This document shows positions 23,744-30,972 of a stretch of 43,757 nt of DNA, piece after piece. This stretch comes from a virus, in the IMG/VR virus record IMGVR_UViG_3300046010_009046, positions 1 through 43,757 of that record. One strand, written 5' to 3'. A program made the position numbers and the translations under genes. The notes under the pieces are model-generated. The model worked only from the letters and a program-made list of their open reading frames with translations. It did not search any database and was not told where the DNA came from. How positions within the stretch are numbered: the first letter of the stretch is position 1; each line of letters starts with the position of its first letter.

Positions 23744-23983
23744 ATGGAAATCAAAAAAGTTTACGCTACCAGTAGAGGTTTTTTCTGGAGCGAACAAGAA
23801 GCACTAAAGCCGAAAAATCGTGCTCGCGATAATGCTATGAGAACTGGTGGAGACGGTTACGAACCAGTGCGTGAAGCCTATGTGCTAATGGCTGACGTTG
23901 AAGTAGATCAAGGAGTGCGCGGAATCGGGACTGTTACCAAAGTTTTTAAACTAAGTGAATTGGTATGGTACGAGATTCGATGA
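23744..23983 (+). CDS. Hypothetical protein
   Basis: A 79-residue protein (MEIKKVYATSRGFFWSEQEA, then ADVEVDQGVRGIGTVTKVFK). Mixed beta; no family recognised. Its last codons overlap the next start. Confidence 0.6.
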   Translation: MEIKKVYATSRGFFWSEQEALKPKNRARDNAMRTGGDGYEPVREAYVLMADVEVDQGVRGIGTVTKVFKLSELVWYEIR

Positions 23984-24345
23984 TGAACAAACGAAGTCAA
24001 GAATCAGATCGTGAATTACTTGAATACGCTGCGAAAGCGGCTGGGCTGCGTGTTGGCTTTGAGCCAAATGGAGTAGAACGTGGACGTTACGATCTATTCT
24101 GGAGTTATGCTCATAATCAACTTTATTGGCATCACAAGACAGCAGGATCTGAATATCCTAGATTAGTTTCTTGGAACCCCCTCACCAATTCTGGTGATGC
24201 CTTTGAGTTGGCGGTTAAGTGTCTGCCATTCTACACCCTGCGCTACTCAAGAGAAGATTGGGAAGAGTGTAACGAAGATGGACTCTCCGCCACCCGCCGC
24301 GCCATCGTCAAGGCTGCGGCTGAGATTGGAAGGAATATGAAATGA
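23983..24345 (+). CDS. Second MNERI/DUF2591-type chimera
   Basis: A 120-residue protein. MNKRSQE resembles the MNERI start, followed by SDRELLEYAAKAAGLRVGFE, SWNPLTNSGDAFELAVKC and ATRRAIVKAAAEIGRNMK, the DUF2591/NinX plan. Parts of the end (24180-24340) share long DNA identity with the 23094 gene, yet the middle is AT-rich, so this copy looks older or partly replaced. ATG at 23980 is an equal start. Confidence 0.68.
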   Translation: MNKRSQESDRELLEYAAKAAGLRVGFEPNGVERGRYDLFWSYAHNQLYWHHKTAGSEYPRLVSWNPLTNSGDAFELAVKCLPFYTLRYSREDWEECNEDGLSATRRAIVKAAAEIGRNMK

Positions 24346-24437
24346 ACGAACGAATTAGAGAACTTGCTGTTGTGGCGCGAATCATTGAAAACCAATCTCA
24401 TAAAGTAGTAGATTTTTTCGAAAAGAATGTCAACTAA
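24342..24437 (+). pseudogene. Short MNERI-family remnant
   Basis: A 31-codon frame starting MNERIRELAVVARIIENQSH. It has the family start but no KFAELIVREC core and no HFGVE end. It overlaps both neighbours. Probably a truncated copy; expression as a micro-protein is possible. Confidence 0.55.
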
Positions 24438-24759
24438 TATCTCAAAATTTAAGAGCAAAAAGCCTTCTCGTAAAGATTTGTATGGTTTTAGTCCAAGTGA
24501 ATTTAAAACACTTCTAAAAAAGAATAATTACAAAATTCCCCGAAATTTTTACAAGATTGGATCTGTTGCAAAATATAAAAATCGACTTTTTCGTTTTCGG
24601 TGGTGGTCTGCTGATTACTCGGTTGATATCAGTTGTTCAATTTCTGATTTTGATCGATGGGCGAACAGTACAGAAAAAACTCTGCATTATCAACAATGGT
24701 CAAGGCGAAAGAAAGATGTTTCTGATCTGTTGTTTTTAAGCAACACTCTTGACGAATAG
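24427..24759 (+). CDS. Hypothetical basic protein whose end encodes a promoter
   Basis: A 110-residue, basic protein (SRKDLYGFSPSEFKTLLKKN; RFRWWSADYSVDISC). No family recognised. Its last codons (LLFLSNTLDE) are read from the A-block element and the -35 box of the next promoter, so gene end and promoter are one piece of DNA. Confidence 0.6.
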   Translation: MSTNISKFKSKKPSRKDLYGFSPSEFKTLLKKNNYKIPRNFYKIGSVAKYKNRLFRFRWWSADYSVDISCSISDFDRWANSTEKTLHYQQWSRRKKDVSDLLFLSNTLDE

Positions 24760-24777
24760 GCCCGAAGCCCCTATACT
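24729..24777 (+). promoter_or_regulatory. A-block element and sigma70-like promoter inside a gene end
   Basis: GTTGTTTTTAAGCAAC (24729-24744), ACTC, TTGACG (24749), 17-base spacer, TATACT (24772). The element and spacer after it match the one at 18151 for 25 bases through TTGAC. Drives 24807. Confidence 0.8.
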
Positions 24778-24806
24778 TCACATATCAACAGCGCGGAGCA
24801 GACAAC

Positions 24807-25004
24807 ATGGCGGATCTTAAAGAAATCATTAACGACGTTTGGTATCATCAACTATCCATAAACGGAGGGACTGATGAAATCTGTGGCTTATATTGCCATG
24901 GAGTGTATCGGGATAGGGATGAGATTGATGAGATTCTTATTGATGTTTATCATCATCGTATGTCTGTCGATGATGCAGTTGAACTCATTGAAGAATTTAT
25001 GTAA
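24807..25004 (+). CDS. Hypothetical acidic protein
   Basis: A 65-residue acidic protein with GCGGAGC before ATG (MADLKEIINDVWYHQLSING). The C-terminus VDDAVELIEEFM is helical. No family recognised. Own promoter at 24749. Confidence 0.6.
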   Translation: MADLKEIINDVWYHQLSINGGTDEICGLYCHGVYRDRDEIDEILIDVYHHRMSVDDAVELIEEFM

Positions 25005-25015
25005 GGAATGCTAAC

Positions 25016-25045
25016 ATGACCTATCAAGAAGCTGAATCTGCTTGA
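25016..25045 (+). other. Nine-codon frame ending in a promoter
   Basis: AAGGA precedes ATG, which opens MTYQEAESA and stops at the TGA of the following TTGACA box. It is probably a scar of a deleted gene; only the start and the cassette boundary remain. Confidence 0.3.
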
Positions 25046-25070
25046 CACCAGTCTCTAATCCATGTACACT
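25042..25070 (+). promoter_or_regulatory. Sigma70-like promoter
   Basis: TTGACA (25042), 17-base spacer, TACACT (25065). It drives 25097. The A-block is absent. Confidence 0.75.
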
Positions 25071-25096
25071 CTCTTCATATCAATCGAGGAGTTGCA

Positions 25097-25441
25097 ATGA
25101 ACTCAGTTAGCATCCGTTATAAAGATCTTCAAAAGCGCGAACTTTGTGACATTGCTCGCGCTTTGAAAATGACTAAAGTTTGTCCTGTATGTGATGGACA
25201 CGGAAAGTGGGTTGAAAAAGCAGATTGTTATTCTCTTCCCAATGGAGTAAAAGACACTCCTGAAAATCAATGGTACAAACACTTTCTCTGTTCCTGTTCT
25301 CAATGTAACGGTTGGGGATATGTCAATGAAGAGGAAGAATGTATTCATGAGTGGGAGCGAACTAAAAATCTGGGCCACTGTTTGAATTTGTGGACCTGTA
25401 TTCATTGTAAGAAAAATTGGGAAGTGGACTCTTCCGATTGA
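25097..25441 (+). CDS. DnaJ-type zinc-finger protein
   Basis: A 114-residue protein with CPVCDGHGKW and CSQCNGWGYV, which form a CxxCxGxG pair as in the DnaJ zinc centre, and a further TCIHCKKNWEVDSSD end. No J domain is present. The gene at 35600 shares the CPVC, C--C and TCIHC...DSSD plan, so these are paralogues. Likely a small RNA- or protein-binding zinc protein; function unknown. AGGAG precedes ATG. Confidence 0.7.
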   Translation: MNSVSIRYKDLQKRELCDIARALKMTKVCPVCDGHGKWVEKADCYSLPNGVKDTPENQWYKHFLCSCSQCNGWGYVNEEEECIHEWERTKNLGHCLNLWTCIHCKKNWEVDSSD

Positions 25442-25455
25442 TTAAAGGAATTAAA

Positions 25456-25671
25456 ATGAAATTCAACACTATCAAGAAAAAACTCGAAAAAGAAGGTCTT
25501 GAACCTTTTTCTTATTCGGGTAGGTTCATGTGCGGAAAAAGATGTGTTGCAGTCTCTGTTGATTATCCCGGTTACCATACTCTTCCGAAAGGCTACAGGA
25601 CCGATAGTCTAGGTCTTGGTTATGTTGTTTATTGGCCTAACGTTGAATGGGTTGATTCTATCTCTAAATGA
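25456..25671 (+). CDS. Hypothetical basic protein
   Basis: A 71-residue protein; AAAGGA lies seven bases before ATG at 25456. It reads NTIKKKLEKEGLEPFSYSGR, then CGKRCVAVSVDYPGY and YVVYWPNVEW. Mixed beta; no family recognised. Confidence 0.6.
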   Translation: MKFNTIKKKLEKEGLEPFSYSGRFMCGKRCVAVSVDYPGYHTLPKGYRTDSLGLGYVVYWPNVEWVDSISK

Positions 25672-25687
25672 AAGGAATGGTGATATA

Positions 25688-25861
25688 ATGGATCGATATG
25701 AAAAATTGGCATTGGAATATCTGAGAATGACTGGACAAGATCCCGAAGAACGAATTGAAATTATCGAAGGGAAGGCAGTAATCTCAAGGACTAAACTTTC
25801 GCACACTCAAAAAGAACTTCAAAAGTTTGATACCTTCAATACTCTTCTGGGTCTGAAATGA
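25688..25861 (+). CDS. Small hypothetical protein
   Basis: A 57-residue charged protein (MDRYEKLALEYLRMTGQDPE). AAAGGA lies some 11 bases upstream. No family recognised. ATGA overlap with the next gene. Confidence 0.55.
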   Translation: MDRYEKLALEYLRMTGQDPEERIEIIEGKAVISRTKLSHTQKELQKFDTFNTLLGLK

Positions 25862-26001
25862 ACATTTACGATTACATGATGATTCTGAACTCCATCTTTG
25901 TTGGTGTAGTATCTCTTTTGTTTGGTGCTTGGGCATTTGTTGGTGTAATCGCTGGACAGATTCTTTTTTATCTGGCGATTAAACCTTTGTTTTTTAGTTA
26001 A
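25858..26001 (+). CDS. Small hydrophobic membrane protein
   Basis: A 47-residue protein (MNIYDYMMILNSIFVGVVSL, then LFGAWAFVGVIAGQILFYLA), nearly all hydrophobic with one or two membrane spans. Starts inside the previous stop. No family recognised. Confidence 0.55.
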   Translation: MNIYDYMMILNSIFVGVVSLLFGAWAFVGVIAGQILFYLAIKPLFFS

Positions 26002-26027
26002 TGTTTAACACTTGTATGGAGTAAAGT

Positions 26028-26363
26028 ATGCCTTGTCGTGATCAAGATATTGTTGAAGTGTCTGAATCATATATTTCTGATTTGAAGGAACGAAACGATT
26101 ATCTGGCCCGAATCGCCTGTAAAGTAATGAATGAACTGGTTAACGCGGGTGCTGCTGGTCTTCTTTTACTCAAGGATGATGAAGTATGCCAATGGTGGAA
26201 AAAACATCAAGAAGCAGATCGTAAGGCTCGCAAAGAAGAAGAACGTAGACTTAAAATCGCTGAAGAACAAAATCGTAAGAAACGAATTCGTGATGAGGTT
26301 ATGTCGAAACTCACACCAGAAGAACGCGAAGCTTTGGATATTAGGATCAAAAAGAGGACCTGA
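26028..26363 (+). CDS. Coiled-coil protein, MPCRD family
   Basis: A 111-residue protein with GGAG upstream. It begins MPCRDQDIVEV, a start seen in small phage proteins of unknown function, and has a helical middle and a very charged coiled coil (RKARKEEERRLKIAEEQNRK). The end SKLTPEEREALDI is shared in form with the genes at 27556 and 31184. Confidence 0.65.
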   Translation: MPCRDQDIVEVSESYISDLKERNDYLARIACKVMNELVNAGAAGLLLLKDDEVCQWWKKHQEADRKARKEEERRLKIAEEQNRKKRIRDEVMSKLTPEEREALDIRIKKRT

Positions 26364-26366
26364 CAC

Positions 26367-26395
26367 TTGACAGGCATCGAATAGAGTGTTATACT
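26367..26395 (+). promoter_or_regulatory. Sigma70-like promoter
   Basis: TTGACA (26367), 17-base spacer, TATACT (26390), followed by GCACA as at 27227 and 31314. Drives 26429. Confidence 0.85.
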
Positions 26396-26428
26396 GCACA
26401 CTCTAAAACACAGGGAAGTGAGGTGGTT

Positions 26429-26689
26429 ATGCGATTGGTTCTCAAATACATTGTTGGTGATGGTTATACTTGGTGGGGTGAAATGGTACGGCCTGTTGAG
26501 TATGAGTCGGCTGAAGCACTTCTTGTTGATTTCGAAGCAGCAGTACGATCAGCACAAGCACGAGGTTGGCGTGAGTATCGGTTTGAGTTTGCCGGGCATA
26601 CGTTTGATGCCGATGACTTTATTCAAGGGGATAACTATGTGCCCCCAGAGATTCTCACCGTGGATGAGTGGTTTCAGCAACACTCTTGA
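26429..26689 (+). CDS. Hypothetical conserved protein
   Basis: An 86-residue acidic protein; ATG at 26429 has GAGG five bases away and is preferred to in-frame GTG at 26423. It contains GDGYTWWGEMVRPVEYESAE, VDFEAAVRSAQARGW and FEFAGHTFDADDF, which looks like a small conserved alpha/beta protein family. The last codons (FQQHS) overlap the next -35 box. Confidence 0.6.
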   Translation: MRLVLKYIVGDGYTWWGEMVRPVEYESAEALLVDFEAAVRSAQARGWREYRFEFAGHTFDADDFIQGDNYVPPEILTVDEWFQQHS

Positions 26690-26714
26690 CAAACACTTCC
26701 ACTGCTGCTATGAT
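26686..26714 (+). promoter_or_regulatory. Sigma70-like promoter overlapping a stop codon
   Basis: CAGCAACACTC leads to TTGACA (26686), 17-base spacer, TATGAT (26709). The TGA of the previous gene is part of the -35 box. Drives 26748. Confidence 0.8.
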
Positions 26715-26747
26715 GGTGTCATAGTTAGATAACGGAGCAACATTGAT

Positions 26748-26957
26748 ATGTTCTACATTTTTGGTATGAATATTTTTGCACTGTTGTTTGTGTTCAGCAT
26801 TACTAGCTTTGCTCTGTATAGTCTCGATCTTATTCAGGGTCATGTAACACGATTCACACGTTGGAGTGAACTTACCGTTGAACAGTGGATTTATTCTATC
26901 GGCATTTTGACAGCGCCGATATGGATCGTTTGTATGATGCTTACGGTTGACATTTAA
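26748..26957 (+). CDS. Small two-pass membrane protein
   Basis: A 69-residue protein with CGGAGC before ATG and hydrophobic segments at about 3-25 and 48-68 (IYSIGILTAPIWIVCMMLTV). No family recognised. Its final codons (LTVDI) are read from the next -35 box. Confidence 0.6.
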   Translation: MFYIFGMNIFALLFVFSITSFALYSLDLIQGHVTRFTRWSELTVEQWIYSIGILTAPIWIVCMMLTVDI

Positions 26958-26975
26958 TCCCAGTGTTGATATAAT
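26947..26975 (+). promoter_or_regulatory. Sigma70-like promoter overlapping a gene end
   Basis: TTGACA (26947), 17-base spacer, TATAAT (26970), both perfect. Drives 27003. Confidence 0.88.
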
Positions 26976-27002
26976 AGCAGCATAAACAGCTAGGAGAATA
27001 AC

Positions 27003-27212
27003 ATGAAGTTCGGCAAAATACTCGTCACATTCACTCTGCGTAGTGGAAAAGAAGTCAAGGTCAAATGTACGGACATCTCGATCAACAAGAACGGCAATGA
27101 TCTTGTGTCCTACAAGATTGAAGGAATGGTCAGATCTCGTGATGAAGATCCTTTGTTCTATATTCGTCTTGACAGTATTGATCACATTTCCCTTCGTCGT
27201 GTGTTTTGGTGA
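27003..27212 (+). CDS. Small beta-rich hypothetical protein
   Basis: A 69-residue protein with AGGAG before ATG (KFGKILVTFTLRSGKEVKVK; DPLFYIRLDSIDHISLRRVF). Predicted as a small beta barrel from alternating residues. No family recognised. Single-gene unit between two promoters. Confidence 0.6.
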   Translation: MKFGKILVTFTLRSGKEVKVKCTDISINKNGNDLVSYKIEGMVRSRDEDPLFYIRLDSIDHISLRRVFW

Positions 27213-27226
27213 TATAAATTAATCGG

Positions 27227-27255
27227 TTGACAGGCCCTCTTATCCCTGTTATACT
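27227..27255 (+). promoter_or_regulatory. Sigma70-like promoter
   Basis: TTGACA (27227), 17-base spacer, TATACT (27250), then GCACACATCAACAGC and AAGGAGC. Drives 27283. Confidence 0.88.
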
Positions 27256-27282
27256 GCACACATCAACAGCAAGGAGCAGAAC

Positions 27283-27519
27283 ATGAAACACAAGCTCACT
27301 GAACACGATCAAATTTTTGATGGCTTCGCCCATCGTAACTTCAATCCCCAATTCGATGGTTGGCGGAACGAACTTCCTGACCCGGAACTGTATCCTTCCC
27401 TTCAAATGGCTAGGGATATCGTTGCTATGTTCGATGAACTCAGTGCGGCCCGTCGCAAGATTTGGGATCTTGAACAAGAACTTAAACTGTGGAAGAAAGT
27501 TGACATTCCCCTTGTTTAA
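27283..27519 (+). CDS. Hypothetical protein
   Basis: A 78-residue protein with AAGGAGC upstream. N-terminal part rich in N, F and H (FDGFAHRNFNPQFDGWRNEL), C-terminal helix (ARRKIWDLEQELKLW). Last codons (VDIPLV) are read from the next -35 region. No family recognised. Confidence 0.6.
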   Translation: MKHKLTEHDQIFDGFAHRNFNPQFDGWRNELPDPELYPSLQMARDIVAMFDELSAARRKIWDLEQELKLWKKVDIPLV

Positions 27520-27528
27520 GTGCATAAT
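27500..27528 (+). promoter_or_regulatory. Sigma70-like promoter starting inside a gene
   Basis: TTGACA (27500) lies seven codons before the stop of the 27283 gene; 17-base spacer; CATAAT (27523). Drives 27556. Confidence 0.8.
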
Positions 27529-27555
27529 ACACACATAGAAACTAAGGAGCAAGAG

Positions 27556-27945
27556 ATGGCACACGAAACCAAAGCAGAACGACTGGCCCGTGAGGCAAAT
27601 GAGCGTTTTCTTCGGGAGCAAGAACTCAAGGACTCTTACCCGGAACGACTGATGGTCATGCTGGAGCGTGCCATCAAAAGCAATTTCGAACTCACTGTCA
27701 AGGACGCCATGTTCGTCCTATCCGACCGCGACGACCGCGACGACACCGCAATCATCCTCTCGCTGGAATACAGCCAAGAGAATGAGCGAATGCTGGAGAA
27801 ATTAGAGTGGCGTGTGGATGCGAAAGAAGAGGAATCGCGTGAAGCGGAGCGTCAACGCAATCTGCGCCGGCAAGCATTCAACAAACTCACCAAAGAAGAG
27901 CAGCAGGCTCTGGGGCTTAACAGCGAGTTCATCTCGTATTGGTAG
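27556..27945 (+). CDS. Charged helical protein with LTKEEQQALGL end
   Basis: A 129-residue protein; AAGGAGC precedes ATG at 27556. Mostly charged helix (LAREANERFLREQELKDSYP; DAKEEESREAERQRNLRRQA). The tail KLTKEEQQALGL parallels 26028 and 31184. DNA from 27590 to 27930 is richer in G and C (CGC, GAC, CTG codons) than most neighbours, suggesting transfer. Function unknown. Confidence 0.65.
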   Translation: MAHETKAERLAREANERFLREQELKDSYPERLMVMLERAIKSNFELTVKDAMFVLSDRDDRDDTAIILSLEYSQENERMLEKLEWRVDAKEEESREAERQRNLRRQAFNKLTKEEQQALGLNSEFISYW

Positions 27946-27946
27946 G

Positions 27947-27975
27947 TTGACAAGGCCCCTGTGTGAGCGTATAAT
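27947..27975 (+). promoter_or_regulatory. Sigma70-like promoter
   Basis: TTGACA (27947), 17-base spacer, TATAAT (27970), directly after the previous TAG. Drives the HNH gene. Confidence 0.88.
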
Positions 27976-28005
27976 ACACATTAAAAAGAAATTTGTGTGG
28001 TGTGA

Positions 28006-28359
28006 ATGAATTTATCCATCTTGCGTTATCTCCAGAATAACAAGTGCTACTATTGTAAATGTGAAATGGGTGGACCGCAAAGTTCACCTCATCAAGCAAC
28101 AATCGAACATCTTCTTGATAAGTGGTCTAGTCCAAAACATGAAAAAATTCAAGATCACTCTAATCTAGTTGCATCCTGTCATAAGTGTAACAATGAACGA
28201 GGAGCAATTCGCAACAGAATCGCTCGAAACTATTACAAAAATGAAGCTGCAAAGAAGAGTATGAAATTGGCTGTTAATTCTACTTCAAGTAAAACCTTGT
28301 ATAAGCTATTCGGCCCGGTTCCACAGCATCTTTTCAAAAATGAGTTTAAAGGAGAATAG
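28006..28359 (+). CDS. HNH endonuclease
   Basis: A 117-residue protein with the HNH plan: NKCYYCKCEM (CxxC), TIEHLLDKWS (the EH metal site), HSNLVASCHKCNNERG (N...CxxCN) and a basic tail RNRIARNYYKN. The Cys pairs hold a structural zinc. Small free-standing HNH proteins in phages are usually homing enzymes or packaging-linked nucleases; no terminase is near, so homing or host DNA attack is more likely. It heads a long run of MNERI-type genes that lacks internal promoters. Confidence 0.85.
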   Translation: MNLSILRYLQNNKCYYCKCEMGGPQSSPHQATIEHLLDKWSSPKHEKIQDHSNLVASCHKCNNERGAIRNRIARNYYKNEAAKKSMKLAVNSTSSKTLYKLFGPVPQHLFKNEFKGE

Positions 28360-28360
28360 T

Positions 28361-28645
28361 ATGAACGAACGAATTCGCGAACTATCTAAACAGGCTAACG
28401 CATGGTATCCAGAAGGATATCCTAGTGCCGAAGGCAGTAATGCTGAATGGGAAAATCTTGTGATTTTTGACAAAGAAGATTTGGAAAAGTTTGCCGAGTT
28501 GATTGTGCGGGAATGTGCTTGGATTTGTGAGCGTGAAGGGTATAGACTTTCGATGGATGACACAACTGAAAATCATCGTGATTTGGCAAAACAATGTCAC
28601 AAGATCGGTATCATCTTAACGGAACAATTCGGAGTTAAAGAATGA
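28361..28645 (+). CDS. MNERI-family protein
   Basis: A 94-residue member: MNERIRELSKQANAWYPEGY, LEKFAELIVRECAWICEREG and end LTEQFGVKE. AAAGGAG lies six bases before ATG. Complete family plan with longer C-terminal part. Confidence 0.7.
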   Translation: MNERIRELSKQANAWYPEGYPSAEGSNAEWENLVIFDKEDLEKFAELIVRECAWICEREGYRLSMDDTTENHRDLAKQCHKIGIILTEQFGVKE

Positions 28646-28953
28646 ATAAAATAAAAATTGAAATTGATTTAGATGATTTTTTGATTGATCATTTGAAAAT
28701 GTGGAAAGACGAAGGAATTCCCGCACCAGCAAACGAGCTTCAGAGCATTGCGACTTGGCTGAGAGAGTCTAGCTATGGTTTAAAACAAATGCAAGATAAA
28801 ATGCGAATGCGAATGTTGCTTTTGATGAAAACTGCCAACGCACTAGATGAACAGCACAATATTGATGGTGCGGTATTGGCTGGCATATACGCGAATAGAC
28901 CTGATTTGGAAATTGAAGCTAGAGCAGAATTAGCAAAAGTAATGGAAAAATAA
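28642..28953 (+). CDS. Hypothetical helical protein
   Basis: A 103-residue protein starting by ATGA overlap. KIKIEIDLDDFLIDHLKMWK, then helices rich in M (MQDKMRMRMLLLMKTANALD). No family recognised. Confidence 0.6.
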   Translation: MNKIKIEIDLDDFLIDHLKMWKDEGIPAPANELQSIATWLRESSYGLKQMQDKMRMRMLLLMKTANALDEQHNIDGAVLAGIYANRPDLEIEARAELAKVMEK

Positions 28954-28954
28954 A

Positions 28955-29194
28955 ATGAACGAACGAATTCGCAAACTCATGGAACAATCCATGGTTGAAG
29001 TACGCAGCCATGGAGCATTTGGTGAGTCTGAACGATACAAAAAATTGGATCCAGAAAAGTTTGCCCTGTTGATTGTCAATGAATGTGCTAATCATTGTGA
29101 TTTATTGTCGGATCATAAAATAAGTTCAGAATGGGTAAGAGGCACACATGATTGCTCAAAAGCAATTAGGGAACAATTCGGAGTTCGTGAATGA
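28955..29194 (+). CDS. MNERI-family protein
   Basis: A 79-residue member: MNERIRKLMEQSMVEVRSHG, PEKFALLIVNECANHCDLLS and end AIREQFGVRE. Starts one base after the previous stop. Confidence 0.7.
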   Translation: MNERIRKLMEQSMVEVRSHGAFGESERYKKLDPEKFALLIVNECANHCDLLSDHKISSEWVRGTHDCSKAIREQFGVRE

Positions 29195-29529
29195 TCACTT
29201 TACAGCTACTTGAATCTGATGATCGAGTTAGCCCAGAAGATTGGTGTCGTCCGTTAAGGATTGTATCAATGAATGGTGGACACAGCGACTATTATAGTTT
29301 TCAAAGTGAATATACCGGCGCTCCTGAAAACAATGTCAAATGGGTCAAGGTAAAATACATTCTTGGTAAAGTATGGCATGGAAAGACTGTAGCAGAGATT
29401 GATGCTGAGTTGGGTAAGTATGTTAAGTATGAATTTGTACGAGGTGATATCCCAACGCGAAGCAAGCTAAATTTGAGTGATTACAATATCACTGACCACA
29501 CAAAGATTTTTCATGGTGAGGATGACTAA
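29191..29529 (+). CDS. Hypothetical beta-rich protein
   Basis: A 112-residue protein starting by ATGA overlap (ITLQLLESDDRVSPEDWCRP; WVKVKYILGKVWHGKTVAEI). No family recognised. Ends in TAATG overlap with the next start. Confidence 0.6.
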   Translation: MITLQLLESDDRVSPEDWCRPLRIVSMNGGHSDYYSFQSEYTGAPENNVKWVKVKYILGKVWHGKTVAEIDAELGKYVKYEFVRGDIPTRSKLNLSDYNITDHTKIFHGEDD

Positions 29530-29723
29530 TGAACGAACGAATCAAGGAATTATTGAGTAAGGGCTATTCACCCGAGGCAATTTCTATGGATTGTGGCGGT
29601 CCTGTTGGCACTGTAGAATACTATAAAGTTCTCAATGAGTTAGAGCCAAATCGTTCCAGAGGTTGTCCATATTGCGGAGAATTGTGTTTTGGTACTGGTG
29701 ATTGTAATTGTAAGGATAAATGA
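29529..29723 (+). CDS. MNERI start joined to a zinc-ribbon protein
   Basis: A 64-residue protein. The start MNERIKELL matches the family, but the body is GYSPEAISMDCGGPVGTVEY and the end CPYCGELCFGTGDCNCKDK, a Cys cluster likely to bind zinc. No KFAELIVREC core. Probably the family start captured by another small gene, like 23094. Confidence 0.62.
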   Translation: MNERIKELLSKGYSPEAISMDCGGPVGTVEYYKVLNELEPNRSRGCPYCGELCFGTGDCNCKDK

Positions 29724-29724
29724 C

Positions 29725-29970
29725 ATGAACGAACGAATTAAGGAACTGTATAATCAAGCACTGGAGCCAACAGGCGTTGAAGGGCTGGGCGGATCTTACA
29801 TGGAACTTAACTACAAAAAATTCGCCGAACTGATTGTTCAAGAATGTACGGGGATTGCAAAAGAAATTGCATTCAAACATCAAGTCAAGGAAGACACATA
29901 TTCGGCTGGTAAAAAAGCAGGTGCGTTTGAAGTTGCAGAAGGTATAAAACAACATTTTGGAGTTGAGTAA
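29725..29970 (+). CDS. MNERI-family protein
   Basis: An 81-residue member: MNERIKELYNQALEPTGVEG, KKFAELIVQECTGIAKEIAF and end GIKQHFGVE. ATG at 29725 chosen to match the family start. TAATG overlap with the next member. Confidence 0.7.
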   Translation: MNERIKELYNQALEPTGVEGLGGSYMELNYKKFAELIVQECTGIAKEIAFKHQVKEDTYSAGKKAGAFEVAEGIKQHFGVE

Positions 29971-30191
29971 TGAACGAACGAATTCGAGAATTAGCTGAAC
30001 AGGCTGGATTTCAGTGGTCAAAGTTTGGGCTGGTGGCTACTCCGGATTCCGACGCAGAAAAGTTCGCCGAGTTATTGATTCGGGAATGTGCCAATATTGT
30101 AGAGTCTAGCTCATTACCAGATGCATATAGCGAGGCTTGTTTATTGAATATTGCAGATGAAATCAAAGAACATTTTGGAGTTGAAGAATGA
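29970..30191 (+). CDS. MNERI-family protein
   Basis: A 73-residue typical member: MNERIRELAEQAGFQWSKFG, AEKFAELLIRECANIVESSS and end EIKEHFGVEE. It directly follows another member, a head-to-tail pair. Confidence 0.72.
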   Translation: MNERIRELAEQAGFQWSKFGLVATPDSDAEKFAELLIRECANIVESSSLPDAYSEACLLNIADEIKEHFGVEE

Positions 30192-30460
30192 GTAGCGGCA
30201 GAATATCCCCAGATCATAAAACAATATCATTTGAATTGAATAGTCATGATATGGTTGGCCATTTTACATTAGCACATATAGATGGCGATGATCTAAATCC
30301 AGATAAGATTTATATGAGATTAGACACTCAAATCATTCATAATACTACCTCGGTTAACAACACAAACAGCATCATGATTAACAAACAATATGCAAAAGTT
30401 TTATCTCATTGGTTCAAACACGCTGCCGAATTAATGGATGAATGGTATGCTGAAGATTAA
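30188..30460 (+). CDS. Hypothetical protein
   Basis: A 90-residue protein starting by ATGA overlap (ISFELNSHDMVGHFTLAHID; SHWFKHAAELMDEWYAED). No family recognised. A fragment of a MNERI copy overlaps its end in another frame. Confidence 0.6.
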   Translation: MSSGRISPDHKTISFELNSHDMVGHFTLAHIDGDDLNPDKIYMRLDTQIIHNTTSVNNTNSIMINKQYAKVLSHWFKHAAELMDEWYAED

Positions 30461-30482
30461 AGAACATTTCGGGGTTGAATGA
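30447..30482 (+). pseudogene. C-terminal scrap of a MNERI-family gene
   Basis: The frame ATG...TGA reads MLKIKEHFGVE, identical to the family end (IKEHFGVE). No start part or core is present. A family copy was probably overwritten by the 30188 gene, leaving only its end. Confidence 0.65.
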
Positions 30483-30670
30483 TGTTTGGTAAGTTTAAGT
30501 TTGTCTGTAAAGATTTAAATAATCTCACAGCAAAAGAAAAGGCACAGTTGCTTAGAATTTATGCTGGTAAAGACCGTGAGAAGATACTTACCAAAGAGCA
30601 AATTGATAAGGCAAAAGAAATTTCTAAAGAATCAAACGAACGATACAATGGTCGGGACGGCTATGAATAA
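30482..30670 (+). CDS. Hypothetical basic protein
   Basis: A 62-residue lysine-rich protein (MFGKFKFVCKDLNNLTAKEK). ATG at 30479 directly before is an alternative. No family recognised. Confidence 0.5.
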   Translation: MFGKFKFVCKDLNNLTAKEKAQLLRIYAGKDREKILTKEQIDKAKEISKESNERYNGRDGYE

Positions 30671-30734
30671 CAATCTCTTCAGAAATACCCAAATGAGCGG
30701 CTATTATCTTCACCAAGGAAACCATGATGAATGA
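30663..30734 (+). CDS. Possible 23-residue micro-protein
   Basis: A frame overlapping both neighbours (MNNNLFRNTQMSGYYLHQGN, then HDE). It fills the gap before the next family member. Coding status uncertain. Confidence 0.3.
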   Translation: MNNNLFRNTQMSGYYLHQGNHDE

Positions 30735-30972
30735 ACAAATTCGTGAGCTTGTAAGAAAAGCAGGCGGTCATTTCTCTACTCGCAATTTGATGAGTAATCC
30801 TCCGCAACAGGTTGAGTTCATAGAGTTGTGGGACGATCGGATTGAAAAGTTCGCCGAATTGATTGTTCGGGAATGTGCCGAACTTAACTTTCGTTCAACT
30901 GGTCACGTTAACGCAGACGGCGAAATTGCGATAGGTGACATGATACGAAAACATTTTGGAATTGAAGAATGA
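30727..30972 (+). CDS. MNERI-family protein
   Basis: An 81-residue member: MNEQIRELVRKAGGHFSTRN, IEKFAELIVRECAELNFRST and end MIRKHFGIEE. AAGGAA precedes ATG; the codon before is also ATG. Confidence 0.7.
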   Translation: MNEQIRELVRKAGGHFSTRNLMSNPPQQVEFIELWDDRIEKFAELIVRECAELNFRSTGHVNADGEIAIGDMIRKHFGIEE

